Below are positions 12,101-18,981 of a DNA stretch of 64,000 bases, one piece after another (position 1 is the first letter of the stretch; each line of letters starts with the position of its first letter). The DNA comes from CAWARU01 sp963784575 (GTDB lineage: Bacteria; Pseudomonadota; Gammaproteobacteria; UBA6186; Azoamicaceae). The position numbers and the translations under genes are program-made. Under the pieces are notes generated by a model, which was given only the letters and a program-made list of their open reading frames with translations, was not told where the DNA came from and made no database searches. The stretch is taken from positions 1,178,001 to 1,242,000 of the forward strand of contig CAWARU010000001.1 in assembly GCA_963784575.1 (NCBI GenBank), read 5' to 3'.

Positions 12101-12421
12101 AGATTTCGCGGCTGCTAGTTTTTTTCTTGCTTCTTTCAGTAAGACAGCATTTTCAGTCAGAGTTTGAAAGTCTTCACTTACCTGCTTTAAACTGGCTGCA
12201 ATGCGTTTTCTTTTTTCCGTATCCAGAATTTCATGTTTGGGATCATTCAGAAAATTAAGTACTTTCAGGACATAAGCGGTAGTTCTTGTAAAATCTTCCC
12301 CTTCGAGATTAGTACCCACTAAACGACTGTCTAGGTGTATATGCGCAAATAGTTTCGCATCTAATTCTCGAGGATCACTCGAACAGGAGGGCCTTGAATC
12401 AGGAGACCATAGTGAATACAT
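3101..12421 (-). CDS. giant protein A: DUF3638/DUF3645-like P-loop (SF2-like) ATPase with N-terminal His/Cys domain
   Basis: A 3,106-aa single frame. Near residue ~145 a GGWVGS...GHGMCYQI segment is followed at ~288 by GTCAMRVL; the same His-then-Cys arrangement occurs in giant B, suggesting a cysteine hydrolase-like domain. The middle is largely helical with no recognised domain. The C-terminal third holds an ordered motif set: QLIMGGGKSK (~1963, Walker A), VLIDECDTILD (~2107, Walker B/DExD), AMSGTPWN (~2436), TYYDQRHTTGTDI (~2595) and QGLMRLR (~2627). This order parallels SF2 helicase motifs I, II, III, V and VI and closely resembles the DUF3638/DUF3645 region of very large eukaryotic proteins; that is a judgement from memory of the family. 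Function is unknown. No signal peptide is visible. The last residues (after ~3090) are out of frame; the true C-terminus is probably the ankyrin-like segment ending at 1933. The promoter presumably lies in the AT-rich 12422-12645 gap. Confidence 0.8.
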   Translation of the reverse strand: MYSLWSPDSRPSCSSDPRELDAKLFAHIHLDSRLVGTNLEGEDFTRTTAYVLKVLNFLNDPKHEILDTEKRKRIAASLKQVSEDFQTLTENAVLLKEARKKLAAAKSLSIADIETHYLKPIVTKIIEKLNSNGEVLIPGGWVGSHDEPGHGMCYQITRDPKRGGYQFLVYNMGAGLEFHPKKGKTGKWFPVKAYHIPSGQESSEKIAGFLSELLRPELWPARSSVTDSEPDPSKPDKVLVDWHRMKRFDATRVYTEMQNSLALMHAKEYNQKELEDITLMSTQGQLSGTCAMRVLMPVLHKHLKGGAFQQFLYQFRMQSIIDYYRLKRDANELHLASVQRQLGAAVDKFARTTRKFMTRHKNHTPVLTSNQVQASLELIDHIQKNLRQASFSHQKRDREVKKISEWDMSIGADDSFINDSKQTLKWTGDGKLSGKGKDGKEAEESAKESPEDAKKHQDEFDSIRNKRLPQWQEVSDPIEFLKNSADICRDYEKSGEHELLLNEIEKMFLSLPLELKTATAYWEKLNRDSAMAALNHLHMLFRMYGKACEKLSPYPAARQTIASHSMMLTASFLANTFFKEVPKLKYLVHSLPYSGHEFNLQIKGIKGTSFDPSLDKRIEEIALLYQKMDALKFERRGGMILQDYYDIAYLESCFGYLQGSAEIQTLAKHSENLGADLVDKARYNFLSMVGFEIPWSLPSEQYRKISDAVHNYDIFLQFNQLMREASLFKDGGFSYFEGIATDKSAFQKSGYRRRMRIDVETDVTKLESFSNLSRKYRYGDNTEATSVRGNNSLKDLLQFKNSFLESLAFDMAPDESNRRVIESTSKKWDFLPESFPSRSLPFAYNRDNETRIGSTLDFIDGNLEDLEEEEFQNILLLAFFSPPPALLQAIVRNPELAEKMLVLLDKALKLHTESKTAMLSSGGIFALKLGITLRKYLMSLPLEKRGLKPIAESLKKLYGFENVLHEQIEIYRKSLAVGGRRKAEKTKRFEELLGIHFQTNSEKQDVKYSSKELRNMLLYPLIRNIKSHNYTHSSFLGLDLIRSLASEQARLKAAFLSLSTPEQEKMAREIANMILVPDILPNRDFEVKIHFPKVMVSSKGSIPITVDLLAGTVKALGSRVGYIEPNFFRDKARDTFLNFFGSLPIKALIEEKESYAVCHFTQNGRKYQVRVDMSKALDSIDVISNLGRKGSALDEDVWYEMISPNSLFFVQPGFRYGNNNNYNWWRSLKSPPVFVCTDKKDNFIVQLEPESFKTPETGETRYRSYELTTTGEKTGYTTLWDRAAPDSWYRHFAQFENPKYIEILHAYESKIREDQNATQLKVRMPRYDLELIGNKNKEGRLELRWRENTDYRLFSGINAEVIRGFPHVLCFENTKSKSKETSRTVVEESTKDSAKDILVLIPKQEFYVPNLERFDEEYRHMEYDINNEIPSNAIEKLQDGLNWQSSSTEHYYKFKLKDGKLLASSGPAYLQLAYIYLAKHDPLNARWALMQCYKLGGIRGTQEEIDLIRNIIEGIPSKDYRPTRNYALSKTNEPETIAVRLFAGGLLSKQKQMSLNTPQFAIAEPGRERENFKTADDFYEYYKNQKLSEFYKFDFHVQLSSNLKHYYKIKGNVPEDMQLPPDMELQLQQEVSRETLFSESQFPLSAISVQPTSKSSLRAREASIPPNAEMVPLSKKLPELMSALQETRKKHAEQMQNLLKTSTEKPVTSLDRKIDHEPFYDSEKQKFKRDLEQGQEINRLKLDERRLFGSFFKKASDLKAIKDALDQPESASVLSEARALLKNLEDELIENANAILSGKKIIETTPTVRSEVLGGIRRQLKLPDLIWLYLQNDRTLFKSRTLLDDKSIEELYQKIHEYLIQKTLQQQRLRVYETLQKLESTATDSSEYQSYLTELGYRLTDLRHYPAELHPEALVFECLDDKLISRPQFEIIERLTQKKEPKELKAEQEGVVTGGYAGEVIQLIMGGGKSKVLLPLLAAKKADGSNLSIIEVPDALFETNLADLQETTQRLFGIAGFPFKFDRDSDCSSKNLQSLLEGLKQTISNRQYLITTAESIQSLQLKYLELLERVGKGSIEQGRGIGPGRHELLLIEEMLKLIQERGDVLIDECDTILDPKRELNYTQGDPGAPDPEVLAAILAMYRLFDKVPVSLPQGSFTLNQVLKGKAVIIEEKHWNNVFDELATMLVGDENSPIYNFAKNLDMNNKITLIQYLLNDFQLSSEETTRDSDRKKPVKAKKAVKVPKFVQEATLEQKKILGLLKGELALLKTTLRRKPNENYGFPKSPDYKGSFEIAIPYIANNTPNEKAQFGSVFEIINYTIQLQYQRKLLSPELIKEFVAIYKKRAKSEAEGLSRAAIDNSKAGIEFLELTGIKLSMVDLENKTKFEKIVRKISESDAARDFIILKLILPKIKQYPNILRSNAINHVSQFRSAQAMSGTPWNASCYHTMLKFNESLSLGTDGRTIDLFRNKDKEKSCIKILDEKTPDEIITKRIVEHETSEKVHALIDVGALFKGISNFDIALVLAEKLQTRKDNKVRHILYFNEDNELCALPVGTPIRKENVIIFPKSIVIGGTDKELILQKTGSTPDQCFTYYDQRHTTGTDIKQTPDAIGIVTVDDDTRARDLWQGLMRLRDFSLNQNAEILVPKALAASFPRRKKWSADDLIALVEDNQLKSLAEINLHAAFDKMDDLLRTQILALMYSAEGVEEKQRLYQNFMTAFKIEMQDDPFQKFGGVEQLKDTESILQHYAKECIIRFENLIKESGLEGSLKSTENSLDLMKSRIQKSLNTICLDAKAHCLVQYKYLPSQDEQRSVEVQRLKEKRKETKKEKQKETERLLRDTELVAASYKSWRGGFPISVKEGLESETSIAIKPVTELFKSGSAFNFSRNIFVSENYQNTALLSTSPEALLKPLNYFLLLKDAAGELKTLIITQDEAREFLGYFDANRDVLKKQGIDAWIASPRGTMLDGTAPYPPDHKDYASIVQQIQFLSGDIDKLAETKSFEWIMSDNIIEKIKFLNNTILRLYPEKRKFFEVFKEKFDDILKSRLKDIKVTHEELQKAVQEGDIKNFSALLQELHRVTDRAIQNYILNSYEVDSESPHACDSVW

Positions 12422-12645
12422 AGTACGATATTGTTAATTTCTGTAGATTTTTGAAAATAATCAAATAAGAACCACTTATCTAATTATTTTTGATAAATCT
12501 TTAATTATTTAGTTCTGGTTACTAAAATAATTAATCATTAACAATCAGCAGATATAGGCTACTAGTTAACAAAGCAAATTCTATACAATAGTATTATCTA
12601 CACCTATTTATTCACTATTATTTTTTAACAATCTCCTGCCAAACA

Positions 12646-14664
12646 TTATACTTTTGCCTTGGGATAGTGATGTGATGGAAAACGTTTGTGCAGTCCTTCA
12701 ATTTTTTCCAAACAGATGTCTGATGAGATTCGATCCCACGAAAGCGTCAGCATCGGATTAACAACTTTATGTTTCAGATCATGCAAAATAGCATGAACTT
12801 CACCAGTTGCACTACCACTTTTTTGAATAGCGGTTGTTACTTTTTCGAGCGAAGTCTTAAATGTGGCGCCCAAGGCATACACATCCGATTTTTTGCTGTA
12901 TTTTACTTGTCCATCTTCTATTATAAATAATTCAGGTGCCATATAACCCAGGGTTCCACTATTAATATCAGTACGATAAAACTCTCCCTCGAGCTTCTGA
13001 CCTAAGCCAAAATCGATTAGAAAAGCACCTACGCCCGGAATATAAATGTAATTTTCAGGCTTGATATCACGGTGAATAATATTAGATTTATGCAAATCTC
13101 TTAGCTCTTTCGCTGCACTTTCTGCCATTTCTAACCATTCTTTTAAAATGACTGGATTACCTAAGTCCTTTTCAGGGGCAGTATTTATATGACTAAAGAG
13201 CTTAGAACCTGGAATAATGTCTTGGAATAGGTAACCTTTTTTCGAGCGCATTACCTTGCCGCGCAGCCTGCCAAAAGCAGTCAACATTTCACCTTCTTGT
13301 ACATAGATAGCTTTAAAGAGAGGAGCGGTGATTAGCATAATTTTAACAGCAAGCCATTCGCCTGTAATAGCATTTTGTACGATTTTAATGCTAGCCATTC
13401 CTCCTTTACCTAAGAGTTTTTCTTTACCACGATATAAGGCATAGGGGACACCTTGATCATCGAAGAGAACCGAAAACTTAAGTTCTGGAACACCAAGTCT
13501 TACTGCATCTTTTCTCGGTATTTTTACCACATGCGGAGGGTTACTTTTTTTAATTCTAATTACTTCTGTAAGTGTTTTCTTTGACACTAAAAACCCGTCT
13601 TCAACCAAATCCAGAGCATTTACTTTTTTGAAAGGTTCTGTGTTAATTTTTAACGCGACGCCTGCATGTTCTTTGGCAACTTTTGCCTCATGTCCCTCTT
13701 TTCTTGCAATAACGAAATCTCTCACATACTTAATAGCTTCACTATGGCTTTTACTTTTTTCGGGAGACAAGCTCTTATAAATCATCTTCATTCTTATTTG
13801 ATAATTATTGGCGATCGCTCTTATATACCAATTTCTGGCTTCTGCTTCATTTTTTGGAACCCCATTACCCATTTCCAATATAGATCCCAACAAATACTGT
13901 GCATCGATCGATTCTTGAGCTGCAGATTTTCTAAGCCACAAAACTGCATCTGCTGGATTTCTTGTAATACCGATACCCTTAGAAAGAATTGTTCCCAGGA
14001 GACATTGAGCTGCTGAATGTCCTTGCTCTGAAGCCATTTTTGCCCAATCTGCCGCTATTGCTTCACTTTTAGGAATGCCGAAACCCTCGTACCGCGCACG
14101 AGCCATATTATATTGAGCTTCTCGATAGCCTTGTTTTGCTGCTTTTCGATACCAATTAACGCCTTCTGCCTCGTTCTTGGGGATGCCAAACCCAAACATA
14201 AACATATTCCCCAGTGTATTTTCAGCAATCGCCAATGCTTGATCAGCCGCTTTTTGAAACCAAACTTGTGCTCCGGCTTTATTTTCAGGGGTACCTTTGC
14301 CATGAAATAACATGATTGCAAATGCATATTGCGCCGCTGCTAATCCCTGCTCCGCTGCACGCCGAAATAATTCAACAGCTTCTGGCTCATTATGGCTTTC
14401 AACAAGACTGTCGGGTGCATACATATCTCCAACAATGTTAAGCTCATTTAACACTCTTTCTTCTGCTAATTTTCGTAATGTTTGGAAGGTATCTATGCCA
14501 GTAACAACTACTTCTCCAGGTTTTGCCTTTGGTAATTCTTTTACGGCAAGCTTTGCAAGCAAGTCTTTTGCTTCTGCTTCTTTCTTTTTAAAATCCTTAC
14601 TCAACAATTTAATTATTCCTAAACTGTGTTGCGCATATTTATTGCCTTGTTCTGAAGCTTTCAT
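12646..14664 (-). CDS. Sel1-repeat Ser/Thr protein kinase, main part (frameshifted from the upstream segment)
   Basis: This 672-aa frame carries about six to seven Sel1-like repeats (for example AVELFRRAAEQGLAAAQYAF and GVNWYRKAAKQGYREAQYNM) in the first ~310 residues, then an eukaryotic-type protein kinase domain. Kinase motifs seen: glycine loop GKGGMASIKIV (~420), Lys in WLAVKIM, HRDIKPENYI (~531), LIDFGLG (~549) and GTLGYMAPELF (~573). All catalytic residues (Lys, HRD Asp, DFG Asp) are present, so an active kinase is expected. The ATG at 14664 is internal: the same frame continues upstream to about 14763 with good Sel1 sequence (QKSAEQGCSDAQFFLG), joining the segment 15187-14744 after removal of one A from an AAAA run. 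Substrates are unknown; Sel1 arrays usually mediate protein contacts. Confidence 0.85.
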   Translation of the reverse strand: MKASEQGNKYAQHSLGIIKLLSKDFKKKEAEAKDLLAKLAVKELPKAKPGEVVVTGIDTFQTLRKLAEERVLNELNIVGDMYAPDSLVESHNEPEAVELFRRAAEQGLAAAQYAFAIMLFHGKGTPENKAGAQVWFQKAADQALAIAENTLGNMFMFGFGIPKNEAEGVNWYRKAAKQGYREAQYNMARARYEGFGIPKSEAIAADWAKMASEQGHSAAQCLLGTILSKGIGITRNPADAVLWLRKSAAQESIDAQYLLGSILEMGNGVPKNEAEARNWYIRAIANNYQIRMKMIYKSLSPEKSKSHSEAIKYVRDFVIARKEGHEAKVAKEHAGVALKINTEPFKKVNALDLVEDGFLVSKKTLTEVIRIKKSNPPHVVKIPRKDAVRLGVPELKFSVLFDDQGVPYALYRGKEKLLGKGGMASIKIVQNAITGEWLAVKIMLITAPLFKAIYVQEGEMLTAFGRLRGKVMRSKKGYLFQDIIPGSKLFSHINTAPEKDLGNPVILKEWLEMAESAAKELRDLHKSNIIHRDIKPENYIYIPGVGAFLIDFGLGQKLEGEFYRTDINSGTLGYMAPELFIIEDGQVKYSKKSDVYALGATFKTSLEKVTTAIQKSGSATGEVHAILHDLKHKVVNPMLTLSWDRISSDICLEKIEGLHKRFPSHHYPKAKV

Positions 14665-14743
14665 GAACCAAAATATTGCTTCTACCTCATTCTTTGAAAC
14701 TCCCTCTCCTCTTGCAAGAAAAGTGCCCAGAAAAAACTGTGCA

Positions 14744-15187
14744 TCAGAACATCCCTGCTCTGCAGATTTTCTGAATCCAAGTGACTGCCGTCGCCATGTT
14801 TTTAGCTACAACTATGCCCTTAACATGAGCCATACCATAAACAAATTGAGCCATGGGATGCCCTTGTTGTGCTGCTTTTTCTGTCCATTCCATCGCCAAT
14901 GCATCATTTTTAGGAATTCCGATACCCTCTAACCGAACTCGACCCATGTGATACTGGGCATCTGCATATCCTTGCTTGGCTGCAAAACGGTAGAAATTGA
15001 CGGCTTCTGCTTCATTCTTAGGTAACCCAATGCCAAATGAAAGCATGTTTCCTAAAGATGTTTGTGCCAGAGCTTGGCCTTCACTGGCTGCTTTTTGTAT
15101 TGCTTGTATATCAACACTGCTGATTTCTGGTTTTTCATTTTTAAGTTTTTCAATCGCTTGAGGCGTCATCATAATATAAAACTCCAT
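14744..15187 (-). CDS. Sel1-repeat N-terminal segment of the Sel1-kinase (frameshifted)
   Basis: A 147-aa frame with three to four Sel1 repeats, for example AVNFYRFAAKQGYADAQYHM and AMEWTEKAAQQGHPMAQFVY. After AVTWIQK it slips into ICRAGMF and stops. In the neighbouring frame the repeat continues perfectly as SAEQGCSDAQFFLG, so a single extra A in an AAAA run at about 14765-14768 separates the two. The intact protein would be about 847 aa (15187-12646): roughly ten Sel1 repeats followed by a kinase. The start ATG at 15187 could equally be the second Met (MMTPQAIEKL). No signal peptide is visible. A single-base sequencing error is the likeliest reason for the break. Confidence 0.8.
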   Translation of the reverse strand: MEFYIMMTPQAIEKLKNEKPEISSVDIQAIQKAASEGQALAQTSLGNMLSFGIGLPKNEAEAVNFYRFAAKQGYADAQYHMGRVRLEGIGIPKNDALAMEWTEKAAQQGHPMAQFVYGMAHVKGIVVAKNMATAVTWIQKICRAGMF

Positions 15188-15350
15188 AATAATTTTTTGA
15201 AAGATGCCGAATAATTCTAAATTTTTGCTTGTATGATTTTATCGAACTAAGTTACAAAATGCAATTAAAACTATCTTTGTTAAATAAAAACTCAAATTAA
15301 ATAGGAGTATAATCACGCAAATTTTACTATTTTTTAGAATTAATTTTTAT

Positions 15351-15899
15351 TTATTCATTACAATAATAATCAATATCACTCTGATACAATTCAAGTTTTG
15401 ATTCCAAATCTTTTTCTTCATCAGTCGTTGGATGCTGAGTTCTCAAATAGTTTTCTGCGTCCGCCTTAGCAGCCTTTGCTCTGTTGCATTTGTCATGCCT
15501 TTCATCTTGCAATTCAGGACTTTTCTCGGTTTGAGGTGGATTTGGATAGAGCGAATTTTGCTGCAATATTTCCGGAGAGGATTCCTCTGTATCGTATGTA
15601 TTGTACTCTAGTAAATCATACGAATTTATATAATTCTCTGAGTACTCTCTGTCCTTATATTCTCTTTCCTTGGCAGTTCTCCTTTCGCGATCTCCGTGCT
15701 CACCATGTTGTCCATGCTCTTCGTGTTCTTCATGATGCGACGAATACTGTGGCACCGCAGAGCTCTTGGATATCACATAATTTTTGGACGCAATAAAATC
15801 CTCGGGATTCGTGAAACTATGCTTACCAGAATCTTTTTTCGGATCCATAGCTAGGCTATTAATCGCAAAAACTATGAGAGGAATATATTGCAATGCCAT
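15351..15899 (-). CDS. hypothetical protein with hydrophobic N-terminus and His/Glu-rich stretch
   Basis: A 182-aa protein that I do not recognise. The N-terminus MALQYIPLIVFAINSLAMDP is hydrophobic and could be a signal peptide or anchor, although it lacks a basic start and a clear cleavage site. Residues ~55-70 form SSHHEEHEEHGQHGEHGDRE, a run of His and Glu that could bind divalent metals. The rest is very polar, with a Lys/Glu/Ala-rich helix near the C-terminus (RAKAAKADAENYLR). Only two Cys are present. No clear Shine-Dalgarno precedes the ATG. It lies upstream of the Sel1-kinase on the same strand, about 160 bp away, so co-transcription is possible. Coding status is likely but not certain. 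Confidence 0.5.
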   Translation of the reverse strand: MALQYIPLIVFAINSLAMDPKKDSGKHSFTNPEDFIASKNYVISKSSAVPQYSSHHEEHEEHGQHGEHGDRERRTAKEREYKDREYSENYINSYDLLEYNTYDTEESSPEILQQNSLYPNPPQTEKSPELQDERHDKCNRAKAAKADAENYLRTQHPTTDEEKDLESKLELYQSDIDYYCNE

Positions 15900-16023
15900 A
15901 CTGAAAAACCATATTGAATAGAGACTATGCTAGAACCCATGCCTGGTTTGATATTTATTACTACTATGTCCTACGTATTAAGTATAGAACTAATTATAAT
16001 AAATGAAATAGAAAGGGTTATTT

Positions 16024-16119
16024 TTCTGGATTGCTTCGCATTTGCTCGCAATGACGCAAGATATTTGCAATAATGCACTGAACTTGCGTCATTGCGAGCA
16101 AATGCGAAGCAATCCAGAA
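16024..16119. repeat. palindromic interspersed element, copy 1 (37-bp perfect arms)
   Basis: Arms 16024-16060 and 16083-16119 are perfect reverse complements around a 22-bp loop. The core of the right arm reads gtcattgcgagcaaatgcg and ends in aagcaatccag. A second, diverged copy lies at 22543-22632. This is the 'cattgcgag...gcaatccag' class of dispersed palindromic repeats seen in many bacterial genomes. The RNA could form a long hairpin and might act as a terminator between the small hypothetical gene and dacB. Confidence 0.9.
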
Positions 16120-16152
16120 GGAATCTGTGTAACCTAGGTTATCAGTAGGTTA

Positions 16153-17664
16153 TTAGATTGTCGCAAAAAGCTCGCAAAGAGAATTTTCAAAATTATGCAG
16201 CTCTTCCGCATCCTGCACCGCATTATTGAGCATAATGACGAAGATCAAATCCTGCTTATTCCGAGTTGTCAAATAGCCTGCCAGACTTGAGGTACCAATC
16301 ATACCGCCAGTCTTGCCATGTACTTGACCATTCAAATCAAAAGCGGACATGCGATTCTTTAAAGTACCTATCTCCCCTGAGACCGCAAGTGATCCGCGGA
16401 AGATGGCATTAAAATCTCGGTGATGATACATACCATACAATACGCGAGCGAGATGATTTGGTTCCAACACACTGTATCGGGAGAGTCCAGAACCATCTTG
16501 CATCCTGATACTTGATACATCTAAACCCAAATTTTTTGCAAGAGCACCCTTAATTGCTGCAACGCCAGACTGAAAAGTCCCTTGGTTGTAAATTTCCGCC
16601 CCCAAGGTTTTTGCAAAGCTATCAGCATAGATATTATTTGAATCTTGAAGCAATGGTTTTAACAATTCGCTTAAGGCATTTGAGTGATGGGATGCCATGG
16701 TTTTTACCTCATTAGGCGCTGCCCCCCAAGCAATTTGGCCACTCAATTTAATTTTCAATTCCTTGAGAGTTTCTGCAATCAATTGCCTCGCCAAAAGATT
16801 TGGATTTTGCAAAGCCACTTTCAAAGTATCAGTCTTGTCTTTTGCAGGCCAGCAACCATAGGCAGTAACTTCGTTCTGTGAATTGATGTCCATCATAATT
16901 TGACAGCGTTCATTTGCATCAGATTCTGAAACTGAAATGATATCATCACTGATGTTAAGCTTAGTGATTTCATCCGCGGCTATTGTAAGTTTGGCTCGCT
17001 CGCCCAGAGTTTTGCTGGGCGTAATGTTCAATTTCACCTTATTTTCATTCAAAATAATAGTGGTGACGGGTGCAGAAAATCCCCATGGCAAAGAATTCCA
17101 ACTCCAGCCTAAAGCATAGTTCGGAGCCTGATAACGAGTGTTGTCGATGACAATATCACCCACGATTTCATTAATGCCTAAAGATTTTAATTCCTTTATC
17201 AATGATTTTAAATCGGCAGTAGTCAGTGAAGGATCTCCGCTGAATTTAATATAGATATCCCCTGTCATAGTGCCTTTTTTAAGAGAATCCGGATTCATTT
17301 TGATCGAGGTTTCATATTTATAATCCGAACCCAGGACATAAAGCATCGCAGCAGCTGTCAATAACTTGGTGCTGCTTGCGGGCAAGAAATTTTCATTTGC
17401 TCTGCGTTCATAGAGTACTTTGCCTGTTTTCGCATCTTGCAGCACAATGCCCACACTGGCATTTGGCATTTTTTGCTGGATAATGTTCTCGACCTTTTGC
17501 AACTGCTTCAGATCTTGCATGGCATTTAAAGAATTGGCGGGTATTCTATCTTGTTCTCGTGAGGTGAGGATCATGCCCTCGGCACTTACAGCTCTGACTT
17601 CCATTGCAAAAATGCTAACCAGCACTAGCATGAGTGCTATTGATCTGAAAAAAAGAAATTTCAT
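16153..17664 (-). CDS. dacB: D-alanyl-D-alanine carboxypeptidase/endopeptidase (PBP4 type)
   Basis: This periplasmic serine peptidase of the S13 family trims and cleaves peptidoglycan cross-links. The chosen start at 17664 (MKFLFFRSIALMLVLVSIFA) begins a good signal peptide and has AAGGA about 11 bp upstream; an in-frame ATG at 17691 would only add nine polar residues. Penicillin-binding motifs are all present: SSTK in PASSTKLLTAA (~98), SNN in DSNNIYADSF (~341) and KTG in HGKTGGMIGTSS (~450). The length of about 503 aa fits PBP4. The downstream neighbour is the palindromic repeat. It appears to be a single-gene unit, with rluD about 180 bp upstream on the same strand. Confidence 0.93.
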   Translation of the reverse strand: MKFLFFRSIALMLVLVSIFAMEVRAVSAEGMILTSREQDRIPANSLNAMQDLKQLQKVENIIQQKMPNASVGIVLQDAKTGKVLYERRANENFLPASSTKLLTAAAMLYVLGSDYKYETSIKMNPDSLKKGTMTGDIYIKFSGDPSLTTADLKSLIKELKSLGINEIVGDIVIDNTRYQAPNYALGWSWNSLPWGFSAPVTTIILNENKVKLNITPSKTLGERAKLTIAADEITKLNISDDIISVSESDANERCQIMMDINSQNEVTAYGCWPAKDKTDTLKVALQNPNLLARQLIAETLKELKIKLSGQIAWGAAPNEVKTMASHHSNALSELLKPLLQDSNNIYADSFAKTLGAEIYNQGTFQSGVAAIKGALAKNLGLDVSSIRMQDGSGLSRYSVLEPNHLARVLYGMYHHRDFNAIFRGSLAVSGEIGTLKNRMSAFDLNGQVHGKTGGMIGTSSLAGYLTTRNKQDLIFVIMLNNAVQDAEELHNFENSLCELFATI

Positions 17665-17780
17665 ATAACTATTCATCCTTTGATATTCCATGCATTAATA
17701 GGGCCCGTGTTGTTACGATAAACCAATATACTGTGTACCTCATCATGTCAAATTCTTTTGCTGCAGTCAACCGTCTAAGT

Positions 17781-17847
17781 AATATCTAATTTAATCAGTC
17801 TAATAGGTAATTTCTAATCTAATTAATCTAATAAATAATATCTAATC
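17781..17847. repeat. AT-rich imperfect repeat of 'taatctaat' words between dacB and rluD
   Basis: Short words such as 'aatatctaat', 'tctaatag' and 'aattaatctaataa' recur with varying spacing and reach into the stop codon of the pseudouridine synthase gene. It looks like low-complexity expansion; no function is evident. Confidence 0.4.
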
Positions 17848-18843
17848 AGCCTTCAACTCATTTTTATTCAATTCATCTAATAATTCTTTAAAATCCTCGG
17901 GTATGGCAGCTTCAAACAGCATTTCTTCCCCAGTTTCAGGATGTATTAACCCCAGTCTCCTGGCATGAAGCGCCTGTCTTGAAAAATTTCGAAGCAATTC
18001 GAGTAAGCTCGGGCTTGCCTTCGGCGGCACTCGCAATCGACCACCATAGGTTTTGTCCCCGACAATGGGATGATGTATATAAGAAAGATGAACCCGTATT
18101 TGATGGGTGCGGCCTGTTTCGAGCTTAATTTGAAGATGGGTGTGAGACTTGAATTTTTTTAATACTCGATAATGCGTAATCGCCTCCTTGCCAGTTTCTA
18201 CAACCGCCATGCGCTTTCTATCTTGAGGATGTCTTGCTATTCTGCCATCGATGGTCCCGCCAGAAAGAATCATTCCCCAGACCACAGCCTCATATTCGCG
18301 CTTTAGACTCCTCGCCTGTAGTTGTGATACAAGAGAATTGTGCGCCTGCAATGTTTTTGCGACCACCAACAACCCGGTTGTGTCTTTGTCGAGTCTGTGA
18401 ACAATCCCTGCCCGCGGCAAATTCTTCAACTCTTCTGCATGATGCAGCAAAGCGTTTACGAGCGTGCCAGCCCGATTTCCAGCAGCGGGATGCACGACTA
18501 GGCCTGCCGGTTTGTTGATCACCAAGAGATGTGGGTCTTCAAAGATGATATTTAATGGGATATGCTCCGCTTCCCAATCTTCCGACTGCTGCTCCAACTC
18601 GGCCTTGATCTCAATGGATTCATTACCGAATACTTTATCCTTGGGGCGCAATAACTGCCCATTCACCAAAACCTGCCCTTTTTCAATCCACTCTTTCAAT
18701 TTGGAACGTGAATATTCAGGAAAAAGAGCAGCCAAAGCTTGATCAAGGCGTTTTTCCGCAAGTTCAGCAGGGATGCTTGTAGTTAAATCTATCACTTTAA
18801 TTTGCTTTTCAGGCATAAAACATCTAGATATATAATTAGACAT
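17842..18843 (-). CDS. rluD: RluD-type 23S rRNA pseudouridine synthase
   Basis: A 333-aa protein with an N-terminal S4-like RNA-binding domain (residues ~25-85, KRLDQALAALFPEYSRSKLKEW) and a catalytic pseudouridine synthase domain. The catalytic Asp lies in HRLDKDTTGLLVVAKT. Other family signatures are VVHPAAGNRAGTLVNALLHH and ETGRTHQIRVHL near the C-terminal half. Length and S4 domain fit RluD, which modifies U1911/1915/1917 in helix 69 of 23S rRNA and helps large-subunit assembly; RluC is the main alternative, but the sequence pattern favours RluD. The start is uncertain: MPEKQIKVIDL at 18816 is an in-frame alternative, and neither has a strong ribosome binding site. Confidence 0.88.
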   Translation of the reverse strand: MSNYISRCFMPEKQIKVIDLTTSIPAELAEKRLDQALAALFPEYSRSKLKEWIEKGQVLVNGQLLRPKDKVFGNESIEIKAELEQQSEDWEAEHIPLNIIFEDPHLLVINKPAGLVVHPAAGNRAGTLVNALLHHAEELKNLPRAGIVHRLDKDTTGLLVVAKTLQAHNSLVSQLQARSLKREYEAVVWGMILSGGTIDGRIARHPQDRKRMAVVETGKEAITHYRVLKKFKSHTHLQIKLETGRTHQIRVHLSYIHHPIVGDKTYGGRLRVPPKASPSLLELLRNFSRQALHARRLGLIHPETGEEMLFEAAIPEDFKELLDELNKNELKAD

Positions 18844-18908
18844 AAAATAAGCTATTCAGAATTATAGTATCAATTGTGTGAGAACCGGTCAACTAACCCA
18901 AAACCCCA

Positions 18909-18956
18909 ATAACTCGATAACTCGATAACTCGATAACTCGATAACTCGATAACTCG
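18909..18956. repeat. six perfect tandem copies of an 8-bp unit (ataactcg)
   Basis: Copies start at 18909, 18917, 18925, 18933, 18941 and 18949. The array ends 25 bp before the TTG start of the DNA glycosylase gene and 12 bp before its ribosome binding site, so it occupies the leader/promoter region. The unit is not a multiple of three and lies outside any gene. Confidence 0.95.
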
Positions 18957-18981
18957 AGTATATTGACAGGAGCAACAGCCT

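Noticed and set aside
14312..14932. 206-aa plus-strand open frame opposite the Sel1-kinase
   Set aside because: It is the antisense of the Ala/Glu-rich Sel1 repeats, which naturally lack stops on the other strand.
18909..18956. Direct repeats considered as a CRISPR array
   Set aside because: The units are 8 bp, contiguous and without spacers; no cas gene is nearby.
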